A DNA stretch of 64,000 bases from Platanthera guangdongensis (lineage: Eukaryota > Streptophyta > Magnoliopsida > Asparagales > Orchidaceae): NCBI GenBank assembly GCA_039583875.1, contig CM077162.1:112498589-112562588 (forward strand), read 5' to 3'. Shown here piece after piece: positions 58,034 through 64,000 of this stretch; positions within the stretch are counted from its first letter, which is position 1; the number at the start of each line of letters is the position of its first letter. The position numbers and the translations under genes are program-made. The notes beneath the pieces are model-generated. The model had not been told where the DNA came from, made no database searches, and was given only the letters and a program-made list of their open reading frames with translations.

Positions 58034-60093
58034 ACACTACTAGACAACTCATTATTAATAAGTTTAGTCTCATCAAAAACTACATGCACAGATTCTTCTA
58101 CAACTTGTGTAGTCAAGTTGTAGACTCTATAAGTCTTACTGTTATTGTTGCACCCAACAAAAATTCCCTCTTGGTACTTGGCAGCAAATTTAGTCAAGTA
58201 AGACTTTCCATTGTTAAGTATGAAGCATTTGCAACCAAAGATCCTGAAGTAGGATAAGTTTGGTTTCCTGCCTTTCACAACTTCATAGGGGGTCTTATTG
58301 AGCCTTTTAGTGATGGTAGCCCTATTTATAACATGGCATGCAGTGTTAACTGCTTCAGCCCAGAAATATTCTGGTAGTGATGTATCACTTAATAGGGTCC
58401 TACCAGCCTCTATCAAGGTCCTATTCTTCCTCTCAGCAATGCCATTTTGCTGAGGTGTTCTAGGTGAAGAAAACTCTTGAAATATCCCAAAGTCTTCACA
58501 TAGTTTTTTCATGCTATCAGACTGAAATTCAGTACCATGGTCACTTCTAATCTTGACCACTGTACCGTTTAGTTCATTCTGAATTTGCTTGACAAAGTTA
58601 TGGAAGACACTAGGTGTTTCAGATTTCTGTCTTAAGAAGAACACCCAGGAAAACCTTGAGTTGTCATCTACAACTACAAAGGTATAGACCTTCCTACCTA
58701 AGCTGTGAACTGGTATTGGACCAAAGAGATCCAAATGCAAGAGGTATAAACACCTCACAGCATCTTTGTTTTCTATGCTTCTAAAGATGGATTTAGTCTG
58801 CTTGCCCTTTTGACAAGCTGAGCAAACACCATCTTTAACACACTTAACTTGAGGACCATTCCTCACTAACTCTTTGCTAAAGAGTTTGATAATAGTCTTG
58901 TACTTAAGATGGGCAAGCCTCTTGTGCCATTTGACACAATGAGAGACTGTCTCATCAGCTACAAGACATACTGGAGAACCATTATTCTCAACCATAATGT
59001 CTAGGCAGTAGACATTCCTCTTCCTATAACCTGTCAAAATGATCTCTTGATCAGTTGACCTCTTGATATGACAACCATTTTTAACAAATGAGATGTCATA
59101 CCCTACATCACTTAATTGACTTATACTTATTAGGTTGTGTTTCAACCTTTTAACATAAGCCACTTGAGTAATGGTAACTAAGTTGCTAGAAATGTTACCA
59201 AACCCTTTGATGATTCCTTTTTCAGAACCACCAAAGGTTACTTTTGGACCATCTTTTATTGGAATGTAGTCCTTTAGTAATCCTCTTGTTCCAGTCATAT
59301 GTCTGGAACATCCACTGTCCAAGTACCATGTTGGGGTATGGCCACTTGGACTCACCTTACTGGGTCCTGGCTGCTCCAGGATTTTGTCATTCTCTGTCAA
59401 AGCCATTAGCCCTTGGTATTGGCTGTCTTCTTGTTCATATATAGACTCCATGATCTGCATGAATTCTTCTTCTTCTTCTTCAGCAAATAGCCCTATGTAA
59501 GCCTCAGCATCAGACTCAGTTTCTGAAGAAGAGATATCTGATAGAGTCTTCTCCTTCTTGGCAACAAAAGACTTTTCTTTCTTGCCTTTGAAATGAGTCT
59601 TCTTCCTGTCACTAGACTCCTTTCTCTTTTCAGGACAATCTGCAATAACATGGTCTTGTCTATTGCAGCAATAGCACACTATCTTTGAACTAGTTGCCTT
59701 GCTAGATTTAGTCCTCTTCCTGTCCTTCTTTGAAGCTTTTTTATCCTGATAAAAATCTTCTTTTCCCTTTGAAGTAGAAGGCCTTGACTTCCACTGTTTC
59801 TTCTTCAAAAATTTCTGAAAATGTCTAGTGAAGGCAGCAAATTCTTCATCACTTTCACTGCTTTCAGATTTTGTGCTGACTGACTCATCTGACTCTGATT
59901 CAACTACCTTTGGAGGTGGAGTTGGTGACTTATTCATGCACTTCCTAGAGGCTTCTGTTTTGAAGGCTACTGATCTTTCCTTGTGTTCAGTTCTTGTTGA
60001 CTTCTCCTCCTCTTTCCTCACTGTTAATTGCATTTCATATGACAACAATTTGCCAAACAGTGTAGGTGGAGGAATTTCTCCCAACTTAGTCAT
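57958..60093 (-). pseudogene. pol: Copia-S2 gag C-terminus, protease and integrase (711 codons open)
   Basis: The frame continues gag after the TGA at 60118-60120. The CCHC zinc knuckle is at residues 140-153 (C140, C143, H148, C153). The protease active site is in WYLDSGCSRHMTG (D259). Integrase zinc residues are H390, H394, C424 and C427. The catalytic triad is D455 (HLDLFGP), D518 (RSDHGTEF) and E554 (GIAERKN), with 35 residues between the last two. The CFILNNGKS...YQEGIFVG region and the VFDE segment complete the integrase. All catalytic residues are present. The frame ends at 57958 through a frameshift into RT. Confidence 0.92.
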
Positions 60094-60117
60094 TTCTCTA
60101 ATGGCACAGATCTTTGT

Positions 60118-60675
60118 GTCTCAATCTTTAGTTAGGGACCTTAGGAACTTGTCATTTAGTTCATAATTGCTGAACTCTCTTCCATACGACATGAGTTCAT
60201 TCACTATTCTGTAGAACTTCTTATAGCACTCAGTTATGCTATCACCCTTTCCTTGTCTAAAACTTTCATACTCCTGATTTAGCAAGGATTTTCTATCTTG
60301 TCTAACTTCTTCAGAACCCTCCATATACACAATAAGAGTGTCCCACATCTCTTTGGTTGTCTTACAGTGTATAAGATTCTGAAATGTTGCATCATCTATG
60401 GCACTCACTATAATGTTTTGTGCCCTTCTGTCCATGGTGGCTAGGACAAGCTCATCCTTAGTCATTTCAGAGAAATCCTTTGGGGTTCTCTGATTTGCAT
60501 CTAGAACTGATATCTTCATGGGCACATATGGCCCCTCCTTGACTGTGATGTAAATCTTAGGGTCTGAGGCTTCCATAAACAGCCTTAACCTTTCCTTCCA
60601 GATCCCAAAGATGTCCTTTCTGCATATAGGTAATTTCATGGAACCCAATTCCTTGTGATTTTCAGAGGAACCCAT
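60118..60675 (-). pseudogene. gag: Copia-S2 gag N-terminal part, ended by TGA
   Basis: 184 codons with a UBN2-type gag core: IWKERLRLFMEASD, MDRRAQNIIVSAID, TTKEMWDTLIVYMEGSEEVRQDR, LLNQEYESFRQGKGDSI, NDKFLRSLTKD. The TGA sits where this gag family usually has a conserved Trp, is followed by GAC, and the frame goes on directly into 57958-60093. Copia-S1 has TGA GAC at the same place. Gag would form the virus-like particle. Confidence 0.88.
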
Positions 60676-60766
60676 GGTTCTTGATTTTCTTGAATCTGTA
60701 ATTTACCTTACACTGAATCTGCCAATCAGGATCTCCTTAGACTGTTAGTCCTTTTTAAGGAACCTC

Positions 60767-60778
60767 CCTCTGATACCA
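60767..60778 (-). other. Initiator tRNA-Met primer binding site of Copia-S2
   Basis: TGGTATCAGAGG on the minus strand lies two bases inside the 5' LTR. 60676-60766 is leader with no gene. Confidence 0.88.
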
Positions 60779-60780
60779 CT

Positions 60781-62920
60781 TGAAAGATATAGTACCTAAA
60801 CACCTAGAGGGGGGGGGTGAATAGGTGACCTAATCCTTTTTAAACTTTCATGACAGCAAACAGTTATATCACAGAATCTACTCTACTTTTGCACAGCAAT
60901 CACACAGCATACACAGCAAATCACAATCACAGCACAGCAGACACAGAGTTTTATAGTGGTTCCCCAAGCTTTGGGTACATCCACTTTCCCCCTTCGCCTA
61001 TCTAGCAGTGTACTAGATTCGGCCAAACTTCACCATTGTCTCAGAACCCAAACTGGTTCCTACACCTCAGGCCCAAGGCCCTACAACTCAGCTTTTCCAC
61101 AAAGCCTACACTCAGCCACAAAGGCCTACACTCAGCCAACAAGGCCTACACTCAGCCAACAAGGCCTACACTCAGCCACCAAGGCCTACACTCAGAGATT
61201 CCAATCTCCTACACTCAGGCTCTCAAGCCCTACCCTCAGCCTTTATAAATACAGGCTTACAATCACTCAGATCCAAAGGATCCTACAAGATAAAAAAGAT
61301 TTTACAGATATTAACTCAATAACCCAAAGACAAGAGAGGGGAGTTGTGAGTTTCTTGATGAGTTCTTGGAAGAACTCAGCTGGATTCAATCTGACTTAGC
61401 TTTCTTCAAAGCTTCTTAAAAGTAGAACTGAATAAGACTGATTCCTTCTGCAGTTGATCCTTGACCTCTGCTACTTAAGATCCAGGATGAATCTGAATCC
61501 TTCTTCTCAGCCAAGTTCCAATGGCTGATTTCTTGGATGGAGCCCTCTCTCTCCAACTTCTTAGATCTGCACTTGGACTGCAAGATCTTCTTGTCTTAAT
61601 ACTTGATCAATAACTCTGTGAACCACTTGTTGAATTACTTCAATTACTTGAACAACAATCTGAACAACAGTTTCTGTAAACTGTATGAGCCTATTTATAG
61701 GCCTTCTTCATGGTAACCGGCTGGTCCGGTCCATAACTGAATTCTGACATCTCTGACAGGTGCTGTAGACTGGCTGGAACGGCAGCTGTCAAGTCATCCA
61801 GTCAATTCTTGAAAGTTCTCTAACTGTCTGATAGTGTCGAGACTTTCTGTCTTTAAGTGTCGACACTTATAGACCAAGTGTCGACACAAGTTGTGTAAGT
61901 GTCGACACAAGTCTACAAGGTGTCGACACAACTCCTTGTATTGTAGATACTATGTCTCGACACAGTTTCTTCTGCATGTGTCGACACTGAAATTGAGTGT
62001 CGACACAAGTACTTGATCTTCTATCTTTTGCTGAATTCTTCTAAGTGTCGACACATCTCATTTGTGTCGACACAACTTCTTGTGTTGAATCTGTTAAGTG
62101 TCGACACTGCTTCTTGGTGTCGACACATAGTCTTCTATGTTGATTCTTGCTGAGTGTCGACACAGCTCCTTGTGTCGACACTTGATTCTTCTGTTGAGAC
62201 TTCAGCTGAGTGTCGACACATTCCCTTAGTGTCGATACTTGTACTTAGAATATTTTGTTGATCTTTTTGTTCTTTGCTAAGTGTCGACACAGCTCCATGT
62301 GTCGACACTATCTTCAAGTGTTGAGTCTTTAGCTGAGTGTCGACACATTGTTCTGGGTGTCGACACTTACTTCAAATGTTGACTCTTCTGTTGAGTGTCG
62401 ACCCTTTATTCTTGGTGTCGACACTTACTTCAAGTGCTGACTCTTCTGTTGAGTGTCGACACATTGTTCTTGGTGTCGACACTTTAACTTAGTCTCTGCT
62501 GGCTTTTGCTGAGTGTCGACACAGCTCCAAGTGTCGACACTTTTTGTTGTAGACACAGTTCTTCTAGGTGTCGACACTGCTGTTAAGTGTCTACACAGCT
62601 TTACTGTACTTTTCTTCACTGAGTGTCGACACAGCTCCTTGTGTCGACACTTTCTGTCTGGTGTCGACTCTGCATCCCAGGTGTCGACACAATGACTCCA
62701 AGTGTCGACACTGCTTGTCTGGGTGTCGACACAAGTCTTCTTAAGTGTCGACACTTTCCCTCTGGGTGTCGACACATGAACTTAGAAACTTTTTGCTTCA
62801 GTCCTGCAAATACTTAACTTGCACATGTAACTCAAAATTCATCAAATACATTTTGATGTATATCATTGAGTTGGGTGAGGCTTCTTCAAATCAGGTACAT
62901 TTAAACCAATGTACCCAACA
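60781..62920 (-). repeat. Copia-S2 5' LTR
   Basis: This 2140 bp copy of 51294-53446 has the same TATA palindrome (61689-61702) and GTGTCGACAC array (61857-62775). Confidence 0.95.
61857..62775. repeat. GTGTCGACAC palindrome array in Copia-S2 5' LTR
   Basis: The array has the same layout as 52383-53301. A few units carry one substitution relative to the other LTR (for example GTGTCGATAC near 62230 and GTGTCTACAC near 62587). Confidence 0.93.
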
Positions 62921-62925
62921 GACAT
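62921..62925. other. Target site duplication of Copia-S2
   Basis: gacat equals gacat at 51289-51293, inside the Copia-D LTR. Confidence 0.93.
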
Positions 62926-63376
62926 ATTTTACCAAAACCACCACAGGGAAAGCAGAGACAACTACAAGTACAATACAAGTCAAGCCGTGCAGACTCAACA
63001 CATAGCCGTCGGATCTACTACTGCACAAAGGAGTCCGCACAGTCCGCCAGGTCGCCAGACTGACACCAAGGCCGCGCGGACTACCCCTTATTCCAATCCT
63101 AGGCTCTAGCCGCCGATCTGCAAGACACCTAACTGCGAGGTCACCTAGCCGCCAGACCGCACAAGCCGTGATGCTGAATTGAACAGTCTGCCTGAAGTAG
63201 GCGACTTATTGAACCCCGAACACAAGTTGCTAAAGAGAAAACCATCTGGTCGCTGTCCGCGACCTGCTTTTTACCGCCTGTTGCTTAACCGCAAAGTCCG
63301 CACTGTCCCTGACCGCAATCAGAGTCAAGTACTGGCTTTCCAGCGTTATCTGCACAACCTACACAGCACAAACCGG
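62926..63376 (-). repeat. Copia-D 5' LTR, continued and truncated
   Basis: It matches 35766-36217 (ACCAAAACCACCACAGG through GCACAGCACAAACCG). The match ends abruptly at about 63376, where a sequence starting TGTAAC follows. Confidence 0.88.
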
Positions 63377-64000
63377 TGTAACTACTCCATCTATTCACAG
63401 GTATATACTAGAAGGTTAGGCTGGGCCCCACATCATATACCATAAAACAGGCGAGGAAGTCACGTAGTGATACCAGAGTTGCGCATCCTAACTCATTGCA
63501 TTCTAGCGGAAGCCTATAACACGAAGCTGAACTCACACACATGAATGTCCACAACATAAAAGTTCCACATTTATATAAAACAGGAATCGTAGCAAATACA
63601 AAGTCAACTGGCCTTATGTCCTTACAAGGCTTTACACAACAGTGGCCTCAAACATTGGCGTGCAGGCCGGCCATGTATAATCAAACATAGTATTTTCATT
63701 CAGCCTTCGAGGGCTAGCAGTAGCAGCAGCAGCAGGAACTTCAGTCTTTATGCGTCCCGCTTGGCTCTCCAGCACCTGCACAGGGACAGCCCACCCAACG
63801 GTGGCAAAACAGGCAACCGTCAACATTCAGCTGACCAAATTATAACTACCCCACCCATTTCCCGGGGCGGTGGTAATTCTTCCCTGCAGGCATAGCATTT
63901 CACAGACGATATGTATATCATACAATGTGCTCTCACGCACATACATTCCATCACAACCGTCATCCACGCGGCCCGACGATCCGTGCACTCAGGGCACATT
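63377..64000. repeat. Probable LTR end of another Ty3 element, running off the window
   Basis: It begins TGTAACTACTCC exactly where Copia-D stops. A GCGGAAGCCTATAACACGAAGC segment (about 63509) resembles GCGGAAGCTATACTAATACATC in the chromovirus LTR (22830, 30148). No coding frame or primer site is visible. If it is an LTR, its TSD would be accgg (63372-63376). Confidence 0.45.

Larger units (their letters stand above)
51294..62920 (-). mobile_element. Copia-S2, Ty1/copia element with extra 3' ORF (SIRE/Maximus-like)
   Basis: LTRs of 2153 and 2140 bp (51294-53446, 60781-62920) are very similar by eye. The TSD gacat is perfect (51289-51293 and 62921-62925). Minus-strand order: PBS, gag, protease-integrase, RT, spacer, aORF, polypurine tract. 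RNase H is missing. It is homologous in plan to Copia-S1 and is probably among the most recent insertions here. Confidence 0.95.
35623..63376 (-). mobile_element. Copia-D, Ty1/copia element lacking RT (minus strand), interrupted
   Basis: The 3' LTR is 35623-37375. The polypurine tract lies next to it. The interior is 37376-38404 plus 49848-51153, the PBS is 51143-51153, and the 5' LTR begins at 51154. Athila-B sits in its integrase and Copia-S2 in its 5' LTR; the LTR resumes at 62926 and is cut at 63376. Without the nested elements the interior is only about 2.3 kb. The left flank is ggaag (35618-35622); the matching right copy is beyond the window. Confidence 0.87.

Overview
The window looks like intergenic heterochromatin from a large plant nuclear genome. 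I found no host gene, rRNA, tRNA, CRISPR array or bacterial-type operon. Almost every base belongs to LTR retrotransposons inserted into one another. The plant assignment rests on three things: Athila-type Ty3 elements primed by tRNA-Asp, a chromodomain-bearing Ty3 element with 5 kb LTRs, and Ty1/copia elements primed by initiator tRNA-Met, two of which carry an extra 3' gene. The species cannot be told from the sequence.

Nesting, outermost first. (1) A decayed Athila-like reverse transcriptase (RT) fragment (2-217). (2) Athila-A2 (+) inserted into it at 218; its 5' LTR is split into 218-553 and 10356-11636, followed by a primer binding site (PBS) and gag to 13120. (3) Athila-A1 (-), 554-10350, a sibling inserted in opposite orientation into that LTR. 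(4) Copia-S1 (+), from 13121, inserted into the gag of A2; it has a 5' LTR, broken gag-pol and an additional 3' ORF (aORF). (5) A non-autonomous chromovirus (-), 22501-34827, inside that aORF, with perfect ttttt target site duplications (TSDs). (6) Copia-D (-), from 35623, also inside the Copia-S1 aORF. (7) Athila-B (+), 38405-49842, inside the Copia-D integrase, TSD ggctt. (8) Copia-S2 (-), 51294-62920, inside the 5' LTR of Copia-D, TSD gacat. (9) A probable further LTR from 63377 to the right edge. The right halves of A2, Copia-S1 and Copia-D lie beyond the window.

Coding state. Athila-B is the best preserved, with a 1259-codon protease-RT-RNase H-integrase frame, but its gag has nonsense codons. 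Copia-S2 has very similar LTRs and long open frames but lacks RNase H. The chromovirus and Copia-D both keep Gag and integrase sequence and lack RT and RNase H. The others are heavily mutated.

The most unusual signal is regulatory. Five element families each carry their own array of short, CpG-containing inverted repeats in the LTR, upstream of a TATA-like box: GTGTCGACAC (Copia-S2), TTCGTCGA-N7-TCGACGAA (Copia-S1), CACGCCC/GGGCGTG (Athila-B), CCGTGCG/CGCACGG (Athila-A) and AGTCCGC/GCGGACT (Copia-D). In the two aORF-bearing copia elements the family motif also sits in the spacer just upstream of the aORF, and in Copia-S1 inside gag as well. The chromovirus LTR instead has a cluster of TTGAC (W-box core) motifs.
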